NCBI GenBank assembly: GCA_004193555.1
Contig: RPGP01000040.1
Location: 749,127 to 813,126, forward strand
Reading direction: 5' to 3'
DNA from: Desulfobacteraceae bacterium Eth-SRB1
Lineage (GTDB): Bacteria; Desulfobacterota; Desulfobacteria; Desulfobacterales; ETH-SRB1
DNA: 64,000 nt
The position numbers and the translations under genes are program-made. Numbering within the stretch: position 1 is the stretch's first letter; each line of letters begins with the position of its first letter. The notes beneath the pieces are model-generated. The model was not told the origin of the DNA. It saw only the letters and a program-made list of their open reading frames with translations, and ran no database searches. Below are positions 1 to 9,466 of the stretch, piece after piece.

Positions 1-53
1 GGACTTATTTAACCGGGGTGGCAAAATAATTATAAAAACACTAACGACCTGAA

Positions 54-1487
54 ATGATTCAAATAAATACAAATATTCTTCCTGAAACTAAGGGCGCATA
101 TCTTGTCGGCGGTTCGATCAGAGATCTTCTTCTCGGCCGTTCTCCGGTTGATTATGACATTGCTGTTTTGGGAAATCCAGAAAAATTTGCCAAAAAAATT
201 GCAGCAAAAATATCCGGCCATATTGTTAAGCTTGGAAAGCCGGGGCAGGCAATAATCCGGGTTGTCTCGGGTAATAACATTTTTGATATATCATCCGTAA
301 TTGGCGCAACTATTGAAGATGACCTTGGCAAAAGGGATTTTACAATCAATGCTATTGCCTGCTCTCTGTCTTCAAAAAAAATTATCGACCGCCTGGGTGG
401 AATGGATGACATTGTCGCAAAAAAAGTTCGCATGGTTTCAAGAAAAGTCTTCAAGAGGGATCCGATCCGCCTGATAAGGGCTTACAGGATGGGCGCATCT
501 CTGGGTTTTGAAATCGAACCGCACACATCCTCCGCTATTAGAAATGATGCAGATCTTATACAGGATTCGGCCGGTGAAAGGATCAGGACTGAACTTTTTA
601 AGATTTTCAACACTTCGAAATCACATTGTTATATTTCACAAATGGCTGATACCGGTCTTCTTTTTTCTATCTTTCCGGAACTTTGCGAATTAAAAGGATG
701 CCTTCAAAACACATATCATTCATATGATGTCTTTGAGCATACGATGAAGGCCTTTTATCATCTTGAAGCGCTGCTGAATGATTACAGCAAGGCAATGCCG
801 GCAATCCCTGACCCAAACATTTTAGATATCGGGCATAAAGCGGCCTGGTTGAAATGCGCGATACTTCTGCATGATATAGGTAAACCTTGCGTAAAAACCG
901 TTGACAGCAAAGGCAACATTCATTTCTACGGTCATGGCCAAAAAAGCGCTGACATGGCAAAAGCAATAACTAAAAGACTGAAATTTTCAAACCGCGAAAT
1001 ACTCTATATTGATTTTATTGTCCGCAACCATATAAGGCCGCTTTTTCTCTTTACAGCCTATCAAAAAAAAACACTTACAGATAAAAGTATAACCAGTTTT
1101 TTTAATAAATGCGGAGACAATACACCTGCATTGCTGCTTCATACCATCGCAGATATTCAAGGCAAAGGAAACAAAGGTGACGCAAGGGATGAGGATTTCA
1201 TAAACTTTGCAGAAAAAATGATTCAGGATTATATATCTGTTTTTAAACCAGAGAAAAAACAGCCGCCCCTTTTAACAGGTTACGACCTTATAACTGAGTT
1301 CGGTTTAACACCTTCACCTTTATTTAAAATAATTTTAAATCATGTTGAAAAAGCAAGGCTTTGCAAAACTATCGGAAGTAAAGAAGATGCCTTAATTCTT
1401 GCGAAAAAAATTATAACTACTCAGGCATATAGACTGAAGGCTGTTAGGAAAAAGCATATTTTGAAGCCATGTTTGGTGCAAGATTAG
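54..1487 (+). CDS. cca: CCA tRNA nucleotidyltransferase / poly(A) polymerase family protein with HD domain
   Basis: Class II nucleotidyltransferase of 477 aa that would add or repair the 3' CCA of tRNAs in the cytoplasm. The head domain shows the GGSIRD motif at residues 19-24, the catalytic pair D33-Y-D35 and the family motif KRDFTINA at 93-100. A C-terminal HD phosphohydrolase domain follows, with LLHDIGKP around residue 273. Bacterial CCA enzymes with an HD domain are of similar length. The first ATG fits the usual N-terminus just before the head domain, although no strong ribosome-binding site is visible. Several tRNAs here encode their own CCA, so repair is a plausible role. It could instead be a poly(A) polymerase; the two subfamilies cannot be separated by eye. 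Confidence 0.88.
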   Translation: MIQINTNILPETKGAYLVGGSIRDLLLGRSPVDYDIAVLGNPEKFAKKIAAKISGHIVKLGKPGQAIIRVVSGNNIFDISSVIGATIEDDLGKRDFTINAIACSLSSKKIIDRLGGMDDIVAKKVRMVSRKVFKRDPIRLIRAYRMGASLGFEIEPHTSSAIRNDADLIQDSAGERIRTELFKIFNTSKSHCYISQMADTGLLFSIFPELCELKGCLQNTYHSYDVFEHTMKAFYHLEALLNDYSKAMPAIPDPNILDIGHKAAWLKCAILLHDIGKPCVKTVDSKGNIHFYGHGQKSADMAKAITKRLKFSNREILYIDFIVRNHIRPLFLFTAYQKKTLTDKSITSFFNKCGDNTPALLLHTIADIQGKGNKGDARDEDFINFAEKMIQDYISVFKPEKKQPPLLTGYDLITEFGLTPSPLFKIILNHVEKARLCKTIGSKEDALILAKKIITTQAYRLKAVRKKHILKPCLVQD

Positions 1488-1581
1488 AAATTTCCGCCAA
1501 AGTACGACAATCGTACTCTTCTGCCCCCTTCAGCCTAAACAGCCTCAGCCTGACTACTTAACACCTGATAAATTCAAATTC

Positions 1582-1608
1582 TTGACAAAACACTATCATT
1601 TTTATAGT
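1582..1608 (+). promoter_or_regulatory. weak sigma70-like promoter candidate
   Basis: TTGACA at 1582-1587 and TATAGT at 1603-1608 with a 15-nt spacer, which is shorter than ideal. It would read toward adk, but the dispersed repeat element lies between. Confidence 0.25.
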
Positions 1609-1660
1609 AAAGCGGTTAAACGATTTAATCGCATTTTGCATTTCAAACACATATCATACT

Positions 1661-1930
1661 TGATGAATTCATAAAAAATTGGAAAATACCATTTACCGTC
1701 ATTCCGGCGAAAGCCGAGCACGTAGTGAAGCTTTAGCGCTATCCAGGCCTTTCAAACAGTTGCAGATCATCTGGACTCCTCCCGGACTCGATCCGGGATC
1801 TACCGGAGTGACGACTATTTACGAAATTTACCAAGTGTTAACTGTTTGATATGACAATTAAATGTTTTATCTTAACACCTAACACTTAACACCTAACACT
1901 TGATGAATTCGACTTTTTACGAATTCATCA
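1661..1930. repeat. composite dispersed repeat, full copy 1
   Basis: A 270-bp composite of three parts: a segment beginning TGATGAATTC(A/G)TAAAAA, a palindromic module (CATTCCGGCGAAAGCC ... CCGGAGTGACGAC), and tandem heptamers of the type YTAACAC ending in CTTGATGAATTC, with a closing palindrome. The same composite recurs at 7191-7452. Pieces recur at 4427-4503, 9239-9330, 29102-29250 and 40088-40215. It fills the cca-adk gap and has no coding potential. Confidence 0.8.
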
Positions 1931-1953
1931 CATTTGAAAAAAGGAGAATTTTT

Positions 1954-2628
1954 ATGAACATTTTGTTTTTTGGGCCAAACGGCAGCGGCAAGGGAACTCA
2001 GGGGGCAATATTAAAGGACAAATACAATACTGCTCATATCGAATCAGGCGCTATTTTCCGTGAGAATATCAAAGGCGGAACAGAACTTGGCACAAAAGCC
2101 AAGGAATATATCGACCGAGGAGATCTTGTGCCGGATGAAATCACCATACCCATGATACTTGACCGCCTGCAAAAGGATGACTGTAAAAACGGATGGCTTC
2201 TTGACGGATTCCCAAGAAATAAAACTCAAGCCATAAAGCTGGATGAATCTCTTAAAAAAGCGAATATGAAACTCGATATTGTCATAGAAATTATTCTTGA
2301 CCGTGAAATCGCCAAAAACAGGATCATGGGCCGCAGGCTTTGTGCAAATGACAACAATCATCCAAACAACATTTATATCGACGCAATAAAACCGGACGGG
2401 GACAAATGCCGGGTATGCGGTGGCGAATTAAGCTCAAGGGCCGACGATCAGGATGAAGACGCCATCAACAAACGACACGGTATTTACTATGACACCGAAA
2501 CCGGCACTCTTGCGGCATCTTACTATTTCAAAGACCTTGCCGCTAAAGATACATCTATTAAATATATCACATTAGATGGCAAGCCGGGCGTAAAGGATGT
2601 TGCTGCGGAGCTTGTTTCAAAGCTTTAA
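1954..2628 (+). CDS. adk: Adenylate kinase
   Basis: Adenylate kinase (ATP + AMP to 2 ADP), 224 aa. The P-loop GPNGSGKGT is at residues 7-15, and DGFPRN marks the AMP-binding region. The start was moved from an upstream in-frame ATG to 1954 because AAGGAG lies 7-12 nt before it and the protein then begins directly at the P-loop strand. The LID domain carries a partial zinc-type site: C-x2-D, about 18 residues, then C-x2-C, instead of the four-cysteine pattern. A bound metal is possible but not shown. The gene stands alone between repeat-rich gaps. Confidence 0.93.
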   Translation: MNILFFGPNGSGKGTQGAILKDKYNTAHIESGAIFRENIKGGTELGTKAKEYIDRGDLVPDEITIPMILDRLQKDDCKNGWLLDGFPRNKTQAIKLDESLKKANMKLDIVIEIILDREIAKNRIMGRRLCANDNNHPNNIYIDAIKPDGDKCRVCGGELSSRADDQDEDAINKRHGIYYDTETGTLAASYYFKDLAAKDTSIKYITLDGKPGVKDVAAELVSKL

Positions 2629-2797
2629 AAATTGACTATGATTGGCTAATACCGTGGCCTCCAAAAATATCTCATTTTTTTCTTGCAAAAGTTTTATGAG
2701 TATATTAAATATATTTTTTTATATTTTTACATTACAATAAACAAATAACCATCGAACAAATATACTTCCTGCGGTGGAACAAAAGGAGGCGAGCAAT

Positions 2798-2995
2798 TTG
2801 AAGGAAATTCAGGTCAAGGTCTTTGATAATGACCTCGAAAAGGCTATGCGCATTTTGAAAAAAAAGATTCAAAATGACGGGCTGTTTAAACGTTTAAAAT
2901 TGAAAAAAAGCTACGAAAAGCCAAGTGAACACAAACGTAGAAAGCAGCGTGAAGCCTCAAGAAGGCGTAGAATTACCGCTTCCAGATATAGATAA
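2798..2995 (+). CDS. rpsU: 30S ribosomal protein S21
   Basis: Small basic ribosomal protein of 65 aa, needed for initiation on the 30S subunit. The family signature is clear: an N-terminal strand (KEIQVKVFDND), a helix AMRILKKKIQNDG, the block YEKPSEHKRRK and an Arg-rich tail. TTG at 2798 is the chosen start because AAGGAGG at 2783-2789 is ideally spaced. An in-frame GTG at 2774 would put the ribosome-binding site inside the gene. A strong terminator follows, before folC. Confidence 0.95.
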   Translation: MKEIQVKVFDNDLEKAMRILKKKIQNDGLFKRLKLKKSYEKPSEHKRRKQREASRRRRITASRYR

Positions 2996-3022
2996 GACCG
3001 AAAATTTAAAAACAATAATTCA

Positions 3023-3056
3023 CCCGGCACGGATAATATCTTTGCCGGGTTTTTTA
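3023..3056 (+). terminator. intrinsic terminator after rpsU
   Basis: Stem CCCGGCA (3023-3029) / TGCCGGG (3043-3049) with a 13-nt loop, followed directly by a T run. It lies between rpsU and the folC start, so folC may depend on read-through or another promoter. Confidence 0.85.
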
Positions 3057-3058
3057 CT

Positions 3059-4333
3059 ATGGCGCAAAGAAATTCTTATAACAAATGTATTAAGGCCATG
3101 TACAGCCTGAGAAGGTTCGGCATTATACTGGGTTTATCTACAATCAAAAGCATTTTGCATAACCTTGGAAATCCCCAGGATACTTACAGGTGCATACATG
3201 TCGCAGGAACAAATGGAAAGGGATCAATTGCGTCAGCCCTTGCTTCAATTCTGCACACATCCGGATACAAAATCGGTCTTTATACATCTCCGCACCTCGT
3301 AAGGTTTAACGAGAGGATCTGTATAAATAACCAACCTGTTCCCGATGCAAATATTACAGCATCTTATGAGGCTGTAAATAAGGCAAGCTGCGGCGCTCGC
3401 AAACCAACCTTCTTTGAATTAACAACCGCTATGGCTTTTTATGAATTCGGCAGGCAAAAGATTGACTGGGCTGTTATCGAAACAGGTATGGGAGGAAGGC
3501 TTGACGCAACAAACATAATAAATCCGGCCATTTGCGTTATATCTAACATATCCCTTGAACATCAAAAGTATCTTGGCGGTACTATAGGTCGTATTGCAGG
3601 AGAAAAAGGGGGGATTATAAAAAAATGTGTCCCGGTAATCACCGGTGTTAAGCAAAAAAATGGGATCTCGGTGTTGAAAAAGATAGCAAACAAACAATCC
3701 GCTCCCTTTTATCGGTTTGGAGATGCCTTCAGGGTTAGAAGAAGCAAAAACGAAACCTTTACCTATTTTGGAATAGATAACATCTGGCGGGATATGCGTT
3801 CAGGACTGCCTGGCGATCACCAGATTGATAATGCAGCGCTCGTCCTTGCAGCATGTGAAATACTCAACAAAAATAAAACAGAACTTTCCATAAAAAGCAT
3901 AAAAGATGGTCTTTCGCAAAACAGATGGCCCGGAAGACTGGAAATAGTTTCCTCCTCTCCAGTTGTCCTTCTCGATGGAGCGCATAATTTAACTGCCATC
4001 CGCTGCCTAACAAAATTTCTGTCCGAAAATCCAAATACACAGAAGATAACACTTGTCACAGGCATATTAGACGACAAACCTTATGCTGCAATGCTTGCCT
4101 GCCTTCTCCCTCTTTGCAGCAAAGCAATATTAACCCGGCCAAAAATTAACCGGGCGCTGGAGCCTAAAAAACTTTATCCGATAGCAAAAAAAATAATTCC
4201 GGACGTCTGCATTATCCCGGATGTCAGCGAAGCCGTACAGCATGCCGTTAAAACCGCATCATCTGATGATGCAATCTGCATTGCAGGTTCTCTCTACCTT
4301 GTAGGTGAAGCAAAAGAGGCGCTTGACTTATGA
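3059..4333 (+). CDS. folC: Bifunctional folylpolyglutamate synthase / dihydrofolate synthase
   Basis: Mur-ligase family enzyme of 424 aa that adds glutamate to dihydropteroate and/or tetrahydrofolates. It has the ATP loop HVAGTNGKGS at residues 47-56 and the following FolC blocks YTSPHLVRFNERI and ETGMGGRLDATN. WPGRLE and LLDGAHN are in the C-terminal domain. The start at 3059 keeps the conserved leader (short helix, then YSLRRFGIILGL), although no ribosome-binding site is obvious. It overlaps the tail of the rpsU terminator and is followed after 9 nt by a tRNA gene. Confidence 0.93.
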   Translation: MAQRNSYNKCIKAMYSLRRFGIILGLSTIKSILHNLGNPQDTYRCIHVAGTNGKGSIASALASILHTSGYKIGLYTSPHLVRFNERICINNQPVPDANITASYEAVNKASCGARKPTFFELTTAMAFYEFGRQKIDWAVIETGMGGRLDATNIINPAICVISNISLEHQKYLGGTIGRIAGEKGGIIKKCVPVITGVKQKNGISVLKKIANKQSAPFYRFGDAFRVRRSKNETFTYFGIDNIWRDMRSGLPGDHQIDNAALVLAACEILNKNKTELSIKSIKDGLSQNRWPGRLEIVSSSPVVLLDGAHNLTAIRCLTKFLSENPNTQKITLVTGILDDKPYAAMLACLLPLCSKAILTRPKINRALEPKKLYPIAKKIIPDVCIIPDVSEAVQHAVKTASSDDAICIAGSLYLVGEAKEALDL

Positions 4334-4342
4334 GCACAATGT

Positions 4343-4418
4343 GCGCCCGTAGCTCAGGGGATAGAGCGTCAGCCTCCGGAGCTGAAAGCCGCTGGTTCGA
4401 ATCCAGCCGGGCGTACCA
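4343..4418 (+). tRNA. tRNA-Arg (anticodon CCG)
   Basis: Full cloverleaf of 76 nt with an encoded CCA. The acceptor stem GCGCCCG pairs with CGGGCGT (one G-T pair). The anticodon loop CTCCGGA gives anticodon CCG, and the T arm GCTGG-TTCGAAT-CCAGC is perfect. Confidence 0.95.
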
Positions 4419-4426
4419 TTTTGTCA

Positions 4427-4503
4427 TTCCAGTCCTTTCAAGCAGTGGCAGACCATCTGGACCCCGGTTTTTACCGGAGTGACTACTTTTTACGAACGCA
4501 TCA
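4427..4503. repeat. partial dispersed palindromic repeat
   Basis: Shortened copy of the central module of the composite repeat at 1661-1930. It retains the CAAGCAGTGGCAGACCATC-type segment, CCGGAGTGAC and TTTTTACGAA. Confidence 0.7.
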
Positions 4504-4606
4504 AATATATAATAACGGCTCCTACCCCAAACATGAAAAACCATTCAAAGCTTGAAATTTGAAATTCCATGATTATTTTGAGCGCTTGATTATTAATTCA
4601 ATAAAT

Positions 4607-6460
4607 ATGGAAACTCATTCAGTGAAAAAAGAAACAAGTAACGAAAAAATTAGAAATATTGCGATCATAGCTCATGTTGATCATGGCAAAACAACCCTTG
4701 TGGATCACATGTTCAGGCAGAGCGGAATCTTCAGGCCTGGGCTGGAAGTAAATGACAGAATTATGGACACTATGGATCTGGAGAGGGAAAGAGGGATAAC
4801 AATCGCGGCGAAAAACTGTTCCGTGCAATGGAATGGGGTCAAAATTAACATAATCGACACTCCCGGACATGCTGATTTCAGCGGTGAGGTGGAACGAGCG
4901 CTTACTATGGCTGACGGCGCTGTTCTTCTTGTCGATGCATCCGAAGGGCCGCTGCCCCAGACACGTTTCGTGTTGAAAAAAACCCTTGAAAAAGGACTCA
5001 AAGTCATAGTGGTGATAAACAAAATCGACAGAAAGGACGCGCGTCCGGATGAGATTCTCGATGAAATATATGACCTTTTCATAGATCTTAATGCAAACGA
5101 TGAACAACTCGATTTTCCCTATCTTTATGCTATCGGGCGTGAAGGCATTGCAAAAAAAAGCCTGACCGAAGAAAGCGATAACCTTCATCTTTTCTTTAAT
5201 ACTATCATTGATAAAATACCTCCTCCCCGATTTGATAAGGAAGAACCGTTCCAGATGTTAGTGTCCGATCTCGGGTATTCGGATTATTTAGGAAGGCTTG
5301 CCATCGGCCGCGTTTTTAACGGAAATTCCGAATTCAATGGCAATATGGTCTGCATAAACAATAAAAATGAGCAGATTCCATTCAAAATATCGAAGCTTCA
5401 GATATATGAAGGTATAAAGCTCAAGGAAGTCGAGGCCGTAGAATCCGGTGATATTGTCGTTCTTTCAGGGATGGAGGATGTCAAGATAGGCGACACCATC
5501 TGCACGAAAGAGTTTTCGAAGCCCCTTAAAAGAATAACCGTGGACGAGCCGACTATATCTATGGAATTTACGATAAACACCTCTCCATTGAGCGGAAGAG
5601 ATGGTAAAATTGTACAATCCGGGAAGATACGCGAAAGGCTGATCAAGGAAACCCTGCAAAACGTCGCCATTAAACTCGAACAGACAGAGGACAGGGATCG
5701 TTTTATCGTTAAAGGCAGGGGAGAGTTCCAGATGGCCATTCTTATCGAAACCATGAGAAGGGAAGGATTCGAGCTGAGCGTGGGACGGCCCAAGGTGATT
5801 TACAAACATGAAAACGGGAAAATCCTGGAACCAATCGAAAAATTATACGTGGATTGCGCCGAAGATTTTTTAGGCATTGTCACCGAAAAGCTTTCCCTGC
5901 GAAAGGGGCGGCTGACAAACCTCGTGAATAACGGGCACGGTAGAGTAAGGACTGAATTTTCGATTCCTTCCCGTTCCTTGATCGGTTACAGGGATGAGTT
6001 TCTTACGGATACCAGGGGAACCGGAATCATGAACACCATTTTTTCAGGATACGAGCGGTTTCGAGGCGAATTCCCCACAAGATCCACAGGCTCGATTGTT
6101 TCTGACAGGCATGGTAAATCAGTTGCGTATGCTCTTTTTCACCTCGAACCAAGAGGACGTCTTTTTATCGTCCCCGGAGAACCTATTTATGAAGGGATGA
6201 TAATAGGAGAGCATAATAAAAGCGGTGATATAAACGTAAATCCGGGCAAGGAAAAGAAGCTTACGAACATGCGCGCTTCAGGAAAAGATGAGAGCATTGT
6301 ATGCTCGCCCGTGCAGCCCATGACGCTCGAACGGGCCATAAACTTTATAAAAGATGATGAACTGGTGGAAGTTGTTCCGCATTCCATAAGACTGCATAAG
6401 AGGATATTTTCTGCGCAGAAAAGACATATGCAAAGATCAGTTGAAAACAAGAATAAATAG
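4607..6460 (+). CDS. typA: Ribosome-associated GTPase TypA/BipA
   Basis: Translational GTPase of 617 aa related to EF-G and LepA, which binds the 70S ribosome and supports ribosome assembly and stress growth. G1 is AHVDHGKTT at residues 22-30; RGITI, DTPGHADF and NKIDR follow. The BipA-specific C-terminal block is present (KKLTNMRASGKDE). ATG 4607 was preferred to a TTG at 4559, because the upstream 16 residues are atypical and fall inside a repeat-derived spacer. The gene is convergent with the methyltransferase at 6544, with a hairpin between them. Confidence 0.95.
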   Translation: METHSVKKETSNEKIRNIAIIAHVDHGKTTLVDHMFRQSGIFRPGLEVNDRIMDTMDLERERGITIAAKNCSVQWNGVKINIIDTPGHADFSGEVERALTMADGAVLLVDASEGPLPQTRFVLKKTLEKGLKVIVVINKIDRKDARPDEILDEIYDLFIDLNANDEQLDFPYLYAIGREGIAKKSLTEESDNLHLFFNTIIDKIPPPRFDKEEPFQMLVSDLGYSDYLGRLAIGRVFNGNSEFNGNMVCINNKNEQIPFKISKLQIYEGIKLKEVEAVESGDIVVLSGMEDVKIGDTICTKEFSKPLKRITVDEPTISMEFTINTSPLSGRDGKIVQSGKIRERLIKETLQNVAIKLEQTEDRDRFIVKGRGEFQMAILIETMRREGFELSVGRPKVIYKHENGKILEPIEKLYVDCAEDFLGIVTEKLSLRKGRLTNLVNNGHGRVRTEFSIPSRSLIGYRDEFLTDTRGTGIMNTIFSGYERFRGEFPTRSTGSIVSDRHGKSVAYALFHLEPRGRLFIVPGEPIYEGMIIGEHNKSGDINVNPGKEKKLTNMRASGKDESIVCSPVQPMTLERAINFIKDDELVEVVPHSIRLHKRIFSAQKRHMQRSVENKNK

Positions 6461-6497
6461 AAGACTTGATAATCATTAATAATAACAAAAAAAGCGT

Positions 6498-6534
6498 AAC
6501 TTCTCAATAAGTTGCCAGGACTTATTGAGAAGTT
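6498..6534 (-). terminator. hairpin terminator between convergent genes
   Basis: Perfect 14-bp inverted repeat, AACTTCTCAATAAG / CTTATTGAGAAGTT, with a 9-nt loop. Read on the minus strand it is followed by ACGC and then a T run, so it would stop the methyltransferase transcript. It may also slow typA transcription. Confidence 0.7.
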
Positions 6535-6543
6535 GCAAAGGTC

Positions 6544-7101
6544 TCACTTTTTCCACAACAACACAGTATGGCTACGCCCTATCTGTGGCCTATCGCTTAT
6601 TGTAAAACCATTCTGCCCGGCAACAGAAATGCATATTTCAAAATCCTTTTCCGACACATGTCCCTTTGGCTCTGCTATCAGAAATTTCCCATCTGGTTTT
6701 ATCGATTTATATATCTCAGAAAAAAAGCCGGGAACATCAGGAATTTCATGAACAACTGCAAAAGCGACAGCAAAATCGATTTCTTCGATAAGGTCATCCA
6801 ACCCAAGTGAATTCCGATGACATATACGCGTTTCGATTCTATCCGACAGCCCTGTTTTACACGCGCGTTTTTTGAGCGACCTGATCATACTGTCCTGCAT
6901 ATCCACACATATAACTTTTCCGTTCGGACCAACCATCCCGGCAAGTGGTAAACTGAAGAATCCCATTGCACATCCCACATCCAGAACCTTCATACCTTTT
7001 TCAATATAATGGCCAAGTATCTTGTGGGGATTTTGAAATAATTTTCTAACAGGGCTGGCAAGCAAATAACCAACCCATACAGGACACACCTTTTCAGCCA
7101 T
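6544..7101 (-). CDS. Class I SAM-dependent methyltransferase
   Basis: Small methyltransferase of 185 aa. Motif I is VLDVGCAMGFFSLPLA (about residues 38-53), followed by an acidic strand end, VICVDM. The rest is a Rossmann-type fold with no accessory domain, which leaves the substrate undetermined. Resemblance to UbiE/ArsM-type enzymes is only general. It is a single gene convergent with typA; a dispersed repeat lies upstream. Confidence 0.75.
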   Translation of the reverse strand: MAEKVCPVWVGYLLASPVRKLFQNPHKILGHYIEKGMKVLDVGCAMGFFSLPLAGMVGPNGKVICVDMQDSMIRSLKKRACKTGLSDRIETRICHRNSLGLDDLIEEIDFAVAFAVVHEIPDVPGFFSEIYKSIKPDGKFLIAEPKGHVSEKDFEICISVAGQNGFTISDRPQIGRSHTVLLWKK

Positions 7102-7190
7102 TTCTTTAACCTTTCGTTGACCTTTACTAACCCGAAACCTTGAACTTCTGAACGGTTATAACTTTTGCATTATAAGAGCGGTAGTCTTGA

Positions 7191-7452
7191 TGAACTCGTA
7201 AAAAGTCAAAAAATACCGTTTTCTGTCATTCCGGCGAAAGCCGGGCACGTAGTGAAGCTTTAGCGCTATCCAGTCTTTTCAAGTAGTTACAGAGCATCTG
7301 GACTCCGGTTTTCACCGGAGTGACGACTTTTTACGAAACGTGTTAGGTGTTAGGTGTTAAGAGCTTGATATGACAGTTAAATGTTTCATCTTAGCACCTA
7401 TCACTTAACACCTAACACTTGATGAATTCGGCTTTTTACGAATTCATCAGTC
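7191..7452. repeat. composite dispersed repeat, full copy 2
   Basis: Second full copy of the composite seen at 1661-1930, in the same order: TGATGAACTCGTAAAAAG, CATTCCGGCGAAAGCC, CACCGGAGTGACGAC, TTAGGTGTTA, the CTTGATATGACA block, the YTAACAC heptamers and the TACGAATTCATCA end. It fills the gap upstream of the ClpX-like gene. Confidence 0.85.
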
Positions 7453-7489
7453 TTGATATTTATATAATATATGATTATAGTTAGCAATT

Positions 7490-9238
7490 ATGAAAGAAAA
7501 TAATGAAAGAATACCGAACCCTAAAGAACTTGAAAAGGAAATCAGCGAGTTCCTGACCAAAAAATTCGGAGATAATGTCAAAGTCGTATCTCCAATAGTT
7601 ATCCCTCAAGCAGTTGTTTCAGAAAAAGAGGCGACCCGCCCCCCAAAAAAAGAAAAGAAACTGAATTTTGATTTAAAGCCCGAAGATCTTATCTCCTATC
7701 TTGATCAATACATCGTAAAACAGGCTAATGCAAAAACAATTTTATCCACGAAAATATGCACCCACTTCAACCGGATTAAACATGCTGAGGCCTCTCCTGA
7801 TAAAATCGATGAAATAGTCGGCAGCATCAAGAACAATGTCCTCATGATCGGCCCAACCGGAGTCGGCAAGACTTATATGATTAAATTGATCGCCCAGAAA
7901 ATCGGAGTTCCGTTTGTTAAGGGTGATGCCACTAAATTCAGCGAAACAGGATATGTCGGCGGAGATGTAGAGGATCTGGTTAGGGATCTGGTCAGGGAAG
8001 CTGATGACGATATTGAACTTGCTCAATACGGTATTATATACATTGATGAACTTGATAAAATTGCATCAAGCCGCAATCTGATAGGCGCAGATGTATCAAG
8101 AACCGGTGTCCAGCGCGCCCTGCTTAAACCGATGGAAGAAACCGATGTAGAGCTGAAAGTTCCTCACGATCCTATTTCAATGCTCCAGGAAATTGAACGG
8201 TTTCGTAAAACCGGCAAACGGGACAAACGAACCGTAAACACAAAAAACATACTTTTTATTATGAGTGGGGCATTTGCCGATCTGGATCAAATTATTAACA
8301 AACGGATTTCTGAACAGGGAATAGGTTTTGGCGCACATATTATAAGTTCCCATGAACGGCTCAACATTCTTCAACAGGTATTTCCTGAAGATCTGATAAA
8401 ATTCGGATTTGAATCGGAATTTGTAGGCAGACTGCCTGTAAAAGCTGTTTTCGAAAGCCTTGCCGAAGATGACCTTTTCGAGATTCTAAAAAATCCCAAC
8501 AATCCAATCATTCTTGGGAAAAAACTCGATTTCGCCGCCTATGGCATAGACATCAAGTTTGATTACAAAGCGCTTCGTATTTTAGCAAAACGCGCCTATA
8601 AGGAAAGCACAGGTGCAAGAGGCTTGGTCAGCGCCTTTGAAACAGCGCTGCTTCTGTTTGAGAAAAAACTGCCGTCAACCGATATCAAAAAATTCTCTGT
8701 AACCGTTTCTGTTGTAGAAAATCCGGGAAAAGCGCTTGAAACTATTTTGTCTCCATCAAACGAAAATGAATTAAATGAAACCTTTGACAGGCTATTACGT
8801 GACGAAAAAGAATTTATCAAAAAATATGTTCAATCAAACAGGAAAAACTTAAGTGAAAAATATAATCTGACCCTGACGCCGGCACGCACAGCGATTGTTG
8901 CCACTTTTTACTGCAAACACATAATGGATATCGGAAAAGTTTTACAAAAAATCAAATTCTATTATGATGAAATCAAAAAGATTGAACTGTATTTTTTTAA
9001 AAATGACGACATAAATATCGTTATGGAAGAAGATGCGGTTGACTTTATTATTGAACAGTTTATAAAGTCAGGCATTAAACTCGAAGCCTTTTATAAACAG
9101 TTGATAGTCGATTTTGAATTAGGGCTAAAACTCATCCGGGGAAAAACCGGGAAAAACTATTTTAAAATTACAAAACAGGCGCTGATGGGGCCCGAGTCTT
9201 TTATAAGTAATCTTATTAAAGATGAACTTCAAAACTGA
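7490..9238 (+). CDS. ClpX-like AAA+ ATPase
   Basis: AAA+ protein of 582 aa resembling ClpX/HslU unfoldases: Walker A GPTGVGKT at residues 121-128, Walker B IIYIDELDK at 182-190, and the ClpX-type stretch SETGYVGGDVEDLVRDL between them. RTGVQRALLKPMEET is the usual post-Walker-B segment. Unlike ClpX it has no N-terminal four-cysteine zinc finger, and it has a C-terminal extension of about 200 residues after the ATPase module. A ClpX paralogue with altered adaptor or substrate recognition is the likeliest reading. No protease gene is adjacent. A long hairpin at 9341-9382 lies downstream. Confidence 0.78.
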   Translation: MKENNERIPNPKELEKEISEFLTKKFGDNVKVVSPIVIPQAVVSEKEATRPPKKEKKLNFDLKPEDLISYLDQYIVKQANAKTILSTKICTHFNRIKHAEASPDKIDEIVGSIKNNVLMIGPTGVGKTYMIKLIAQKIGVPFVKGDATKFSETGYVGGDVEDLVRDLVREADDDIELAQYGIIYIDELDKIASSRNLIGADVSRTGVQRALLKPMEETDVELKVPHDPISMLQEIERFRKTGKRDKRTVNTKNILFIMSGAFADLDQIINKRISEQGIGFGAHIISSHERLNILQQVFPEDLIKFGFESEFVGRLPVKAVFESLAEDDLFEILKNPNNPIILGKKLDFAAYGIDIKFDYKALRILAKRAYKESTGARGLVSAFETALLLFEKKLPSTDIKKFSVTVSVVENPGKALETILSPSNENELNETFDRLLRDEKEFIKKYVQSNRKNLSEKYNLTLTPARTAIVATFYCKHIMDIGKVLQKIKFYYDEIKKIELYFFKNDDINIVMEEDAVDFIIEQFIKSGIKLEAFYKQLIVDFELGLKLIRGKTGKNYFKITKQALMGPESFISNLIKDELQN

Positions 9239-9466
9239 TGGCGTCGTAAAAAGTCGAATACATCAAGCATTGATGTTAAAATAATTGTCTGTTTTATCAA
9301 GCTCTTAACACCTAACACGTTTTGTAAAAAGAGCAACAAACACTAAAACACGAAATAATTACATATTTTTCGTGTTTTAGTGATAAATATTTTTTAATTC
9401 TGTCCTGTCCACCTAACTCCGCTTGTCAGGAGGGCGGGCTTTACCATGAAAGGTTAAGGATTCTTA
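9239..9466. other. gap with partial repeat and hairpin
   Basis: Contains fragments of the composite repeat (CGTAAAAAGTCGAAT and a heptamer block CTTAACACCTAACACG). A perfect 15-bp hairpin at 9341-9382 (CACTAAAACACGAAA / TTTCGTGTTTTAGTG) could terminate the upstream gene. No coding signal. Confidence 0.6.

Noticed and set aside
4619-5188. 189-codon open frame antisense to typA
   Set aside because: It is the shadow of a strongly conserved GTPase gene; no ribosome-binding site and residue usage follows the opposite strand.
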